This document shows positions 25,491 through 36,654 of a DNA stretch of 64,000 nt, in pieces (the first letter of the stretch is position 1; each line of letters starts with the position of its first letter). The stretch is from Eretmocerus hayati (lineage: Eukaryota > Arthropoda > Insecta > Hymenoptera > Aphelinidae), in NCBI GenBank assembly GCA_029851415.1, contig CM056742.1, positions 153,579,121-153,643,120 on the forward strand, written 5' to 3'. The notes below the pieces were generated by a model that was not told where the DNA came from, ran no database searches, and was given only the letters and a program-made list of their open reading frames with translations. The translations under genes and the position numbers were made by a program.

Positions 25491-26767
25491 TGACTTACCA
25501 TCGGTTTAGAAATGATTGTCTCCTCGAGAATTTTTGGAATATCGGCTCCAAGAAGAATGTATAATTTTTCTAACTTAGATAACATCAATTCACATCTAGT
25601 TGCGGCCATGTTAAAATTTATTTGAGGTCGATCGGATGATAACTGCGCCCGTAGCCGTTATCAGACTGCAAGAAAACGCAGGTAAAAGACCTATTTCAGA
25701 ATTAACTCGACTTTCGGATGCTGTAGCTTCGCCAAAAATTTTTTTAGCGCACTGCAAACAATTGAGGTGATAGATATTTCATTTATGAATAACCTCCAAC
25801 AAAGATTGTCCGAAAAAATTGATAGCTTTTGGAGATAATCGAATTTTTGATATTTCGAGATCTACTGAAGTTAGAGACTTGATTCAAGAACAGAAAAATC
25901 ATGAATAAATTCTGGATATCAAAAATGATAATGCGATATCAGATATCGAGAAAATGAACGAAAGGCGAGGTCGTAAAGTTTAAAAAAATTGAAGTCTGGC
26001 CCCATTGTGCGGCCTTTATTGTTCTTTACAGCCGGGGCCCTTAAAATTGTCGATGGGCGGGACTACCTGACGGCAGATCATAAAAGTCATAAAGTCTCGG
26101 TTTCAAAGTCAATTAGGGTACCATCAGTCTGCTGCAATAAGGAGTCCCAATTTTTGACAAAGGGAACAATAAAACTATTTCAAGCGCGAGTTGAGCCTTG
26201 CGTTACTATACGATATATCTTGGATTCATCGATAAAGCGTTATCAATGATAAGTTGGATAGATTATCAGATAACATAGAAATGTCCTTTTCATTCTAAGA
26301 GTTTTATGATTGATTACGTAAGATCGATCTATTGACCTTATCGGTTTATGGTCCATCATTTGGTTATCATTCTGATTGATAAGATAATCATCAATAGTTG
26401 TATGATTAATCTATTATCTTGTCCAACCGATTATTGATAAGATCACAGACATGCATGTGTGTCTTGTTATCACCAGAGCCCGGATTATATGCAAAATGCA
26501 TATTTGCATATGTAAATGCATATTTTGTTATGTGAACTCATTTGTGCATATTTTGCATATTTTGCATATATCGATCGACTTGCGCGAGTACTTTTTGAAA
26601 ATCGGAACGTAACCATGTTCATGTTTGTTCATTTACGAACCGTCGTATGCACAATGTTTTGATAACCTAGCTGTAAATTATAGTTTGCAACATGCTTGTT
26701 TATTTACAAACTGTTGTGCAAAATTCCAGTTGAATTAGTAAAATAATAGAAATTGAAGCATTCCACG

Positions 26768-28538
26768 ATGCCGGCAGACAGAAAACACGTGTTGTCTTGG
26801 ATTCAACCGTATCCTGGTGTATTTACTTCATAGACATAGAAGTATAGACTGCTAGTCCCCTATACCGCGCGTTGACGTCGAGGCCTGGCAATGAGAGCGA
26901 GAGAGACACACATAGGAATCGCGTGCGAAATCGCCTTCCTCTTAGAGCATGCTTTCTCTCTCACTCTCACGTTAAGTCCTATGCCTCGATGTCAACGCGC
27001 GGTATAGGCGATTAGCAGTCTATACTTCTATGTCTATGATTTACTTACGATGGGAAAACTTTGTATTGCCATGTGTGTGAAAAACTGGTCAAGTGCGAAA
27101 GAAAATTTCTTGTTGACCAAGTAAGCTATTCAAGATGTTCCAGAAATTTCGAGTTTGCAAATTCTATTAATAGTATTAAAAACTATAACAGCATGTTGGT
27201 ACAGCGACTCACAAGGCTAAGATGAAGAAGAAAGGGCCACGTCAAAAGCAACTCACTCACAAGCTCGAGGAGACGTCGGTGAGGAATGAATTTTATGAGG
27301 ACTTGTGCGAGACGCTCCTTGCTTGCAATATACCCATTTACAAGTTGAGTACTCTTCATTTGCGGCGCTTTCTTCAAAAGTATTGTGTGCATCAGAATAT
27401 ACCGGACGAATCTACTTTGCGCAAGAACTACGTTCCAAAAGTTTATCAAGAGACTTTACGTCAGATACGAAGTAAACTCGAGAATAAACTGCTTTGGATT
27501 TCTGTTGACGAAACTACCGACAGTTGTGGTCGGTACATAGCAAATCTGGTGGTTGGGACGTTACGTACGGAACCTTCATCTTCTTATCTAGTTGCTTGCC
27601 GACAGCTTGAAAGAACGAATCATTCAACAGTGGCCAGATTTGTGAACGATTCTTTGAGAAGTCTATTTCCTACCTCTGAGAACGATGAGAAGATATTACT
27701 TCTTGTAACAGATTCTGCGCGATATATGCTGAAGGCTGCTACTGCTCTAAAAACATTTTACCCCAATCTCATCCACGTAACATGCTTCGCTCATGGTCTT
27801 CACCGCGTAGCAGAAGAAGTCCGCAAAGCGTACGACAGTGCAAATGAATTGATTTCTGTTACAAAGAAAGTTTTCCTGAAAGCACCTTCACGATCAGACA
27901 AGTATAGTGAAATGCTTCCGAACCTTCCTTTACCCCCACGGCCGGTAATTACTCGCTGGGGAACATGGATAGAAGCTGCGCAGTTCTATCACGAAAATTT
28001 CAAAGCAGTCAAAGACGTCGTCGATCAACTTGATGATTCTGATGCCGCTGAAATTCCTAAATGTAAAGCAGCTTTTACCAACCCGACTGTCAGCAGAGAA
28101 CTTGCTACGATATATACCCACTTTTCATTCATTCCAAAATTTATTGTTAAACTGGAGACACAGAATTTACCACTGCACGATTCGATTTCAACGATAAAAG
28201 ATGCAGTAGCTCTGACTTCCAGGCTTCCCCGTAACATTCCAACCAAACTCAAAGGAAAATTGGATAGTGTTTTGGAAAGAAATCCTGGATATTCTTCATT
28301 GTGTCGGATAAATGATTTTGTTAATAACGAGGGCACAACTGAATTGCCTGGAACAATATCTCCAAGTGATGTGCCCAACTTCAAATACTGCCCAACCACT
28401 TCAGTTGATGTTGAACGCTCTTTTTCAGCATATAAATTCATTTTGAATGATAGAAAACATGGCTTGAGAATGGATAATCTGGAAAAATACATTGTTGTTT
28501 ACTGCTACCATAATATGAGCAACTTGGAGAATCAATAA
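26768..28538 (+). pseudogene. hAT transposase with BED zinc finger, split by a MITE
   Basis: Exon 1 starts with the ATG at 26768, is interrupted after 20 codons by the MITE, and continues at 27046-27120 with YCHVCEKLVKCERKF, the cysteine half of a BED finger. A 71-bp intron (27121-27191) leads to exon 2 (27192-28538), which begins with the finger's histidine segment. Exon 2 is fully open and holds the catalytic RNase H-like core ([43 protein letters not shown]) and the C-terminal hAT dimerisation region ([20 protein letters not shown]). Without the MITE the product would be 493 residues. The inserted 218 bp (MITE plus duplication) shifts the frame and puts a stop directly after the break. A shorter protein from the internal ATG at 27222 (438 residues, no finger) remains possible. 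Confidence 0.9.
26828..27039. mobile_element. 212-bp MITE inside the hAT transposase
   Basis: The terminal inverted repeats start TCATAGACATAGAAGTATAG and extend about 55 bp through CCTATACCGCGCGTTGAC. The 6-bp flank TTTACT is duplicated (26,822-26,827 and 27,040-27,045). It is the innermost and hence youngest layer of the nest. Confidence 0.9.
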
Positions 28539-29977
28539 AAGAAGAATGAAATTTTTTGCATATTTTGACCAAATTTTGTATTTTTCTGCATATATCGTCG
28601 GATTTTATTGCATATTTTACTGCATATTTTGGACAAATTTCCGTGCATATTTGCATGCATATTTTGAAGTTTTATTTTGCATATAATCCGGGCTCTGGTT
28701 ATCACGCATTTTGCACAATCAATCAAAATCAGTCAACAATCAAACAAGATAATAGATTAATCATACAACTATTGATGTTTATCTTATCAATCAGAATGAT
28801 AACCAGATGATGGACCATAAACCGATAAGGACAATGGATCGATCTTACGTTATCAATCATTTGAAGGATCCTCCTAAAAAAGGTCATATGTATCGATCAT
28901 AAAACTCTTAGAATGAGAAGGACATTTGTATGTTATCTGATAATCTATTCACTTATCATCGATAACGTTTTATTGATGAATCGAAGACACATCGTATAGT
29001 AACGCAAGGCTCAACTCGCGCTTGAAATAGTTTTATTGTTCCCTTTATCAAAAATCGGGACTCCTTATTGCAGCAGACTGATGGCACCCTAATTGACTTT
29101 GAAACCAAGACTTAATGACTTTTATGATCTGCGGTCAGGTAGTTCCGCCCATCGACGATTCCAAGGGCTGCGGCTTTAAAGAACAATAAAGGCCGCACAA
29201 TGGGACCAGACTTTAATTTTTTTAAACTTTGCAACCTCGCCTTTCGTTCGTTTTTTCGACATCTGATATCGCATTATCATTTTTGATATCCATAATTTAT
29301 TCATGATTTTTCTGTCCTTGAAACAAGTCTCTAACTTCAGTAGATCTCGAAATATCAAAAATTCGATTATCTCCAAAAGTTATCAATTTTTTCGGACAAT
29401 CTTTGTTGGAGGTTATTCATAAATGAAATATCTATCACCTGAATTTTTTGCAGTGCGCTAAAAATTTTTTTTGCGAAGCTACAGCATCCGAAAGTCGAGT
29501 TAATTCTGAAATAGGCCTTTTACCTGCGTTTTCTTGCAGTCTGATAACGGCTACGGGCGCAGTTATCATCTGATCGACCTCAAATAAATTTTAACATGGC
29601 CGCAACTAGATGTGAATTGATGTTATCTAAGTTAGAAAAATTATACATTCTTCTTGGAGCCGATATTCCAAAAATTCTCGAGGGGACAATCATTTTTAAA
29701 CCGATAGTAGTCATAATACAGTCATAAAAGCCTATGTACGGTTATGAACGGTCGATACGAGTTTTTTAAATATACCCGAGACGTGTTTCGAAGGGAAACT
29801 CAGAATAGAGCAGCATCACTCAACAATTGAAAAGTTTTCCACTTTCTTCATAAGTAGTCCTGCAAATCATTCTGGGCTTATACCCTAACCTATAAAAATC
29901 TATTCCACTCAATGTGAGGAGTCAATTTTCACTCCAAGCTTTGAGTCAAAATTTCACTCCAACAGTTTTAGAGAGGC

Positions 29978-31048
29978 CGTTTTTTTAATTATGTCAAAAT
30001 CAAGGCTCTGCGAACACCGCTGACGTAGCCGCGTGTCTTCCAGAATGACTTGGAAAAATTTTCGTGTCAATGTCCGAACTGAAAATCGTAAGTTTAAGCC
30101 ATCTATTCACAGATTGTGGTGTAATGGACTTGAATGGTTTGTTTTCATGGCTAGGAGAAAAGAACTCTTATTCTGTTCTGAAATTTTTAGTTCTATCAAT
30201 GGAACTTCCTAAATACGAATAGACACAAATATTTAGTCGGTCATCAAATTTTGATAAAACAAAGAACGGGGTCTAGATAATTTAATAATAATGTCTCTGA
30301 CTAATATCTCACACCGAGTATCGTCAATTCGAATATTTTCTAACCGGATCTTAGCTAGTGTTTGAGCTTTACCAGCCGTGGTTAAGGTAGCAACGTTACT
30401 TATCACAATGTTACTTATACGTAGCTTATAAGACAAATTTCTCAGTAATAAGTTACTGTTCATTCCAAGATTGTGGATATAATCAAGCACTAAAGAAACA
30501 TTCCAAGTGAATGAATACTTTGATTTCGGTGGTCCCACTTGAAAGCAATCCTTTCAAAAATGTTTGACGAGCTCATTCTCTGAGGGTTTTTTTGTTGATA
30601 CAAATGAAATTGCTGATATTTCTGTATTGAGGGTACTGTATGAAGAAACACCTCTTTGGAACGTAAGGTCAAGTAACTTACAATAGTTTTAGCGTTAGGC
30701 TCATAGGGATCATGGCGACACCCTGTCACAAAATTTGAACCAATGTGAAAGTACCGACTTGTACTGTTTCTTTGTCGACGAGCTTAAAGAAGCGAGCATA
30801 ATACCAAGTGATTCTTGAGGTACAGTTTTCCTTAACCCTTAATCAACACTGTGGAATTTTGTGACGCTCCAACTACTGTGTGAAGCTTTTGGCACATTGT
30901 CTCTTTTTTGAAAATTTTTGAGAAGATGTTGTGAGAAAATTATCTTGATAAAATTCAAAAACTTGAGAACCAGTATAAATGTGGTTGAACCGTACAAAAG
31001 TGTCCTGTTTCGCACGAGAAATTCTTGGAAGAATGACATTTGTAGGTT
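29978..31048. other. No gene seen (NPRL2 intron 1)
   Basis: Only short frames, mainly on the minus strand, with no recognisable protein content. No repeat structure was noticed. Confidence 0.4.
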
Positions 31049-31533
31049 ACCCATGTAAAACATACGATTCCATGAACATATATGACCATGGAATCCGAGG
31101 ATATATATGATCATAAGTAAAACCGCTTCCAACATTTTATTTTTATTCCAGAAAGTTGTGATATATTGATTCGAAGCTGTTCTAATATCAATACGTTACG
31201 ATACTGAACATATACAACTGAAAAAAAATCTTTCCAGGAGTCGGTCTCAAGTTCCCAAAAACTGACCTTTTCGACGAAAAATGATATTTAATGTGGATTT
31301 TTCCTCTTCGGTTCTTCAAATGTTCAAAACCTGAGAATGACTTCGGGAAAAAATTTTCTGAGTAATATTCGATCATCACCGTGAAGTATTGATAATGTAA
31401 ATTAGTATATCAAACCTTTCCGGAATGAAAATGACAAATTTTTAAACCGATTTTATTTATGATCATATATGACCATGGAATCCACGGATTCCATGATCAT
31501 ATATGTTCATGGAATCTTATGTTCTACATGGGT
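31049..31533. repeat. Inverted repeat pair, about 70-bp arms
   Basis: ACCCATGTAAAACATACGAT with TCCATGAACATATATGACCA at the left is mirrored at 31,456-31,533. The right arm is itself partly palindromic around GGAATCCACGGATTCC. The pattern suggests a MITE of about 485 bp. Confidence 0.65.
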
Positions 31534-31596
31534 AGGCTGATGACATAGTTTATAATTTTCGAAAAAACCATACCGAAGGTGGCAAGATTCACTTTT

Positions 31597-31730
31597 AATA
31601 GTACATTAAGCAACATGGGCGAAAAGGAAAATTCCCGCACGAGTGTCCGGAAAGAGTGCGAGAAAGTCACTTTCTCGCGCAGTTCCGGACACGAGTGCGG
31701 GAATTTTTCGCCCGCGTTGCTTATACTATT
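31597..31730. mobile_element. 134-bp hairpin MITE
   Basis: Nearly the entire unit folds: AATAGTA...AAGCAAC at the left pairs with GTTGCTTATACTATT at the right, GGGCGAAAA and ATTCCCGCACGAGTGTCCGG pair with their complements, and a central GAAAGTCACTTTC closes the hairpin. It is more G+C-rich than the flanks. Confidence 0.8.
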
Positions 31731-31929
31731 TTATGCAACCTGTGCAGGAAGCTGTCCCTTCGCGATTTCTAAAAAAATTGAAGGTCAGGACTTGGAAGGA
31801 ATAATAACAATCATTATCTCATACTGAGTTTCTCATTCAATTAAAATAAGCAATTCACGTTTCCTGTATGTCATAGTTCCGTCCCATTCGCAACCGACGA
31901 CGTTATAGTCGAGTTTTTGGCACTGAGCG

Positions 31930-32040
31930 TGGAACGATGCGTCAGAGCCGCCCGTTCGAGAACCCCGACGCCTGGGGCGCGGAGCGGGGTGCAGGGGTGG
32001 CAGGGGGCTTCACCCCCTGCACCCCCACCAAGGACTGAAA
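31930..32040. repeat. G+C-rich island with a strong hairpin
   Basis: A stretch of about 100 bp of mostly G and C sits in AT-rich intron. Its core GGGGTGCAGGGG...AGGGGGCTTCACCCCCTGCA folds on itself. The boundaries are abrupt. Its origin is unknown. Confidence 0.7.
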
Positions 32041-33428
32041 TAAAGTTCTGAATAATGTATCAAAAAAAAACGTCTTGTTCATATCGGGTATCACCTCGTT
32101 GCTCAAAAGTATCACCAAATTTCAAAAGATTCAATTTTAATAATTCATCTAACTATGTGTAATGATGATCATCAATCATCTAAATACATTGGAAAAGGTG
32201 GTTTTGCGGAATCCATGAATATCTTTATCCACCAAAAGTATTTTCGTACAATTTTCCGATGTTTGGTTGCTTACAAAATTGCATAAAATAGCATTCGCGC
32301 CTCGATCATGGGTTTCCCCGCTTTCGGGCGACAACCTCATAATCTCAATGCAAAATCTACTATTCAAGTATAAAGATGAGAATATAATTCATATAAAACG
32401 ATGAGTAATCGAAGAGTTTGGATTCGCCTCCTAAAAACACATTGACATGAAGGTTTGACTCATTGAATTTTTTTCTAAGTTTTCAATTTCCTATGAGGAA
32501 TTTCGATGAATTCATTTCTGCACAGATTTCACTTTCTCACTATGTTTTGTCAAACATAGAGAGGATAGTTTTCCGTACTGGCCGGTGCGGTAGCCCATTG
32601 TGGGTACTAGGACAGTTTGTCTGTCGAGCGAAGCGAGAATTTTCGACGGATGGTGCCATACGGTCGTAGTTCTACCACGTTAGTATATCTACCAGAATTC
32701 TCTATGATGATAGGAAGTGCTCGTCAACTGAATAGTTCTCAGTGCTGTCGTATTTGGATTTTCTTTAGTTTATAGCTGATTTCCTAAAATTTTTCCTCGA
32801 AGAAAAAAAGCTGCAATACGCTGGCTCAAACAAAATTTTCTCAATCATAAGACTGAGAGAATGAACCGTATAAAGTACCTTTTATCAGCTACACTTTCTT
32901 GATTTTTTGATCGAGATCTTACTCTGAAGGAGTGAGATCTCACTCGGAGTTCGGAAAGAAATCGTGGCAACTCTGGCCCGAGTAAGTTTCACTTGGAAAA
33001 AAGGTGAGATATTTTCCTTGGGGAACTTGAGTGAATTCTAGTATTATTTAACTGAAACTGAATATATTTGTCAGACTGTACAGTGCATAAATTTTTATCG
33101 ACCATCCAAAGCTTAGAAGAGAAGGAAAAACCCGTTCCATTGGAAGGAGCATGTTAAGTTCGGTATCTTTATGATATGGGAAGTTTGGAGATTTGAACTG
33201 AAGTGGTATTGCTTTCTAATCGGGCTGCTGCTCCACTGGCTTCCTGCTGCTGATGGCAGCTGAGGATCCAACATTTTGTTATAGGAATGATGCACCTTGT
33301 AACTTTTTGCTTGGCGTATGTGAAAATATGAGAACTAATAGCTATTGTTTCGAGTGAAAAGACTACAAAATGAGAACTTCAGGACTATCTTGCGGTTAAA
33401 CTGGAATATTATGAATATCACATCAACC
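32041..33428. other. No gene seen (NPRL2 intron 1)
   Basis: Intron sequence with short frames only. An imperfect inverted word (GCTGCTGCTCC / CTGCTGCTGATGGCAGC) lies at about 33,222-33,261. Confidence 0.4.
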
Positions 33429-33437
33429 GAACAACGT

Positions 33438-34324
33438 AGAACCGTTCTCGTTCATTTTCCTGAATGGCAAATCCCGAACGATCATTTCCCCGAATATTCA
33501 AAATCCCGAAAGGTTATTGTCCCGATTGATTTCAATCCCGAGCGCGAACCGAATTTCATTGATTATCCAGCCGTTCGCGCTCATTATCATAAGCTCACGG
33601 CTCTAGCATTTGTTCCTGAAGATCGGGTGATCGAGTACTTTGAACTGCTCCGAGAGTCCTATCCGGAAGCCCTAGAGACAGTTTTTGAGTATTCCTTTGA
33701 AAACTAATTGATTGGAAAACCAGCCGAAGGTCGTGGAAGAGGACGTGTTAGCGTTGTGCTACCTCTGTGTCCCATCAGTTTTCGGACTGTGTATGATACA
33801 ACACTGAGAGGGCATTACAGGACTCACAACATTAGCGAAAGGTAGCATAAACGATTCCATGAGCTAATGGGAAGGAATCGCCTTGACTTGTATTCAGCGC
33901 TGACAAACTTTCAGCAAGAACAGGGTGATTAGGAGATCGCTATCGTAGAAGTGAATCTTGGCAAAACTCTTGAGGCTGCACCTAAAAGAAGTGGCATGAG
34001 CACTAACAGCGACTGAGGGATATTGTGGAGAACTTTGAAACTTATGGAGAGATAGAATATTTACGTGTTATTTCACACAACATCATTCTTTGAATTTTCG
34101 AATCTTATATTTGTGCACAACTACTTGTTTTTAACAATTTCATTCCATTTTCTACATATTTGATGCATTCGTTCAAAAGTTCACTAGCATATGTAACGGT
34201 TATTTCGGAAATTTCTATATTCGGAATTCTGAACGTTCGGGATAATTTGTATTCGGTATTTTGATCATTCGGGAAAACGATCGTTTGGGATTTGTCACTC
34301 GAGAAAATGAGCGTGAATCTCGTA
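33438..34324 (+). mobile_element. MULE-type transposon remnant (887 bp)
   Basis: The 9-bp flank GAACAACGT is duplicated exactly (33,429-33,437 and 34,325-34,333), the length typical of Mutator-like elements. The long imperfect terminal repeats carry serial copies of ATCCCGAA and CCCGAAT words, as in GCAAATCCCGAACGATCATT at the left and its diverged complement at the right. The interior is the C-terminal part of a transposase gene. Confidence 0.85.
33561..34016 (+). pseudogene. MULE transposase C-terminal fragment
   Basis: One frame runs the whole length without an indel and reads LTALAFVPEDRVIEYFELLR, IGKPAEGRGRGR, TVYDTTLRGHYRTHN and HKRFHELMGRNRL, which are family hallmarks of the region after the MULE catalytic core. 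It is broken by in-frame stops at 33,705, 33,843 (where a tryptophan is usual) and 33,930. The catalytic core is missing. The stops without frameshifts suggest decay by point mutation. Confidence 0.8.
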
Positions 34325-34343
34325 GAACAACGTGTGGTTTACA

Positions 34344-34527
34344 ACCACCCGCGGGGGATTTTTCTGCGAATTCGTGAAAAAGATTCATCAAGATCGGTGC
34401 GAAATTGGTCCCAAAAAGTTGCGGGAAAATTCTTGTTCAATTTCTTTCACAACTTTTTGGGCTGAATTCTACAATAATCCCGATGAATTTTCTTTCGACA
34501 TTTCCAGAAAAATACTCTGCAGGTGGT
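34344..34527. repeat. Imperfect hairpin of about 184 bp
   Basis: ACCACCCGCGGGGGATTTTT is mirrored loosely by the complement of CCAGAAAAATACTCTGCAGG; inside, GTCCCAAAAAGTTG pairs with CAACTTTTTGGGC. It is probably a decayed MITE. Confidence 0.55.
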
Positions 34528-34531
34528 AACA

Positions 34532-35330
34532 CCGTCAGTTAATATTATTGAAAATTATTATTGGCAATCACCAGTATGACTGCTAGAGGTGCCATCAACG
34601 CTTTTCAAATAGGTAGAAAGCAGTCATGGTTTAACAATATCTAACATAAGGCCCTATCCTTCTCTGCAAACGATGAATCCAAAGTCCTCTTCAAAAGTTT
34701 CCTAACATTATAATGTCGTGTTCGGTCAAAATCCATACAACGCATAACCTCTGTTAAGATGTATATAATTCATGATGTAATTGTTTCAAGTCGCCAGAAA
34801 ACTCGCCATGATTCTATATTCTTCTTTGCGATCAATGTTAGAATATGTAATCTTGAACATCCATTTCCATCGAACAAAAAAATCACCACCGACAGATAAA
34901 ATCAGCCAATACCTATATACTCACACAGGAAATCTTGCATCTCGCCTTGAACCATAGCAGTGACACACAGAATATGGGATAAGTCCTCGGAAAAGTCATT
35001 ATTATCAATACTTACTCGACTCACACAGAGGTTTCCACATTCTCGTGGAATCACAAAGTCCTAGAAAATTCCAGAAGAGGACGCGAGATCTCCGCATCTA
35101 TTTGGCACATCCACAGCTGTTGATTCTATCACCCTATAGCATCTGCGGTAAACATTATCGGGATGTTCAGGATTGGAATTATGTATGCGAAGCGAGTAGC
35201 GCTCGTCCAAATTTCCTCTAATATGTATTGTCGTGCGATCGATCTCACTAAGACAATAACAGTCGTCCGCGTGTCTTTCATCTCTTCTCAATAGAGCTCA
35301 CGCAGCTCGAAATCAGTTTAGCCTCAATAT
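34532..35330. other. No gene seen (NPRL2 intron 1)
   Basis: AT-rich sequence with no recognisable coding or repeat content. The 76-codon minus-strand frame at 35,061-35,291 matches no family I know. Confidence 0.4.
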
Positions 35331-36016
35331 TGGTCACGGCGGATCTACACTCTGGTGTCCCGTGCGGCATAAAGTTCAGCCTTGACCAAGGCCCACGGCG
35401 GATCTTTGTTCACCCCGTACACGCGACGATCGCTCATTATATATACCTTTTGTGTGTGCCCGCGGATTGTGAGGAAAGTGCATCCTCCACACCAGAGTCA
35501 GTGCACTGAATGCGAGTGATGAACCGTGTACTTAGATCGTAAGCTTTAGTGAATAAATGTGATTTTCTGTGAAGTGACACGAAATCTACAAACCACTGGC
35601 TTGGATCACCAACCCCGCCCCAGACTCCTCATTCTCGTGTTTCAACCCCAAAGGAAGCACCTCAGCTCCCGAACATTGATCCTTCGAGCCGGATGAGGAA
35701 CCGGCAGGAGCAGATTTTCATCGATCGCAAGGTGGATTTCAGTCACTCGCAGTAAGTTGAGAATCGATTCTTACGATTTCCCGCGCGGCAATCGCGCCAA
35801 ATTTCGTCGCCTTCCCTTTCGCTCTTTGCTCATCATCGACGGTCTGAGCGACGTACGAGCATTGTACGAAAAAGTGACTGCACCACCCTCGCGTGCAAGT
35901 CAAAACGAGGATGAGGGGTCTGGAGCGGGGTTGGTGATCCAAGCTAGTGATTTGTAGATTTCGTGTAAATTCACAAAAATCACATATCTTCACCAAACCT
36001 TACGATCTAAGTACAC

Positions 36017-36464
36017 ATAAGAATATGTATTTCTTCTAATCGATCTAGGGGGACCGGTTTTTGGTGTCAAAAGAAAAATTCACACCATTGTTGCAAAATT
36101 TTGAATTATATTTTGCGACGTTTCGTCATCATATTCGATGACCTTATCAGGCTGTAACATATGAGGAATAGCACATACTTGAAATGAAACGTAACATATC
36201 AAATTATGATGGATTACAAAACATACCTCTTAGTCGTTGTTACAAAGGTATGTTTTGTAATCCATCCATCATAATTTGATATGTAACAACGTTTCATTTC
36301 AAGCATGTGCTATCTCTCATATGTTGCAGCCTGATGAGGTCATCAAGTATGATGACGAAATGTCGCAAAATATAATTAAAAGTTTTGCAACTATGGTGTG
36401 AATTTCTCTCTCGACACCAAAAACCGGTCCTCCTAGATCGATTAGAAGAAATACATATTCTTAT
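36017..36464. mobile_element. Full-length foldback MITE, 448 bp
   Basis: The arms of about 210 bp are near-perfect reverse complements, starting ATAAGAATATGTATTTCTTC and including GATCTAGG, GACCGGTTTTTGGTGTC and TTACAAAACATACCT around an 18-nt loop. Non-coding; the superfamily is unknown. Confidence 0.9.
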
Positions 36465-36654
36465 GAAAATTTTGAGGACGAGTCAAGAAATAATTATCTT
36501 CCTGATCTAAATACACAGTTTGTCACTCGCGTTCAGTGCACTAGATCAGGCGAGCGAGGATGCACTTCTCTCACAATTCGCGGGCACACACAAAAGATAC
36601 TTTGGTCGATATAATCGGCCGATAGTCGATATATGTATATATGTTTAATGTATA

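Larger units (their letters stand above)
26474..28697 (+). mobile_element. hAT transposon (2,224 bp) with 8-bp target duplication
   Basis: The ends are CAGAGCCCGGATTATATGCA and its exact complement (about 24-bp inverted repeats), followed on both sides by AT-rich subterminal words such as TGCATATTTTGCATAT. The flanking 8-bp duplication GTTATCAC lies at 26,466-26,473 and 28,698-28,705. The 8-bp duplication, short inverted repeats and the encoded protein together place it in the hAT superfamily. Confidence 0.95.
25491..29713. mobile_element. Foldback element, family F, copy 2, carrying a hAT insertion
   Basis: The arms 25,491-26,465 and 28,706-29,713 are reverse complements and homologous to copy 1 at 8,629-10,661: the same TATCGGTTTA terminus and the same phrases such as AGCCGGGGCCC. 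The symmetry centre is occupied by the hAT element. Removing the hAT plus one target copy restores a centre like that of copy 1 (GTTATCAC followed by GCATTTTGCACAATCAATC). Confidence 0.85.
23353..29977. mobile_element. Foldback element X, host of a four-level nest
   Basis: The ends GCCTCTCTAAACCCGTTAG and the complement of TTTTAGAGAGGC pair. Main arms of about 900 bp (about 23,395-24,305 and 24,306-25,195) mirror each other around 24,305; the paired frames at 23,871-24,113 with 24,434-24,652 reflect that symmetry. Words of the type GAGTCAAATTTCACTCC recur near both ends. The right portion is split by element F (25,491-29,713). Without F, X would be about 2.4 kb. No transposase is attributable to X. 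Confidence 0.75.
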
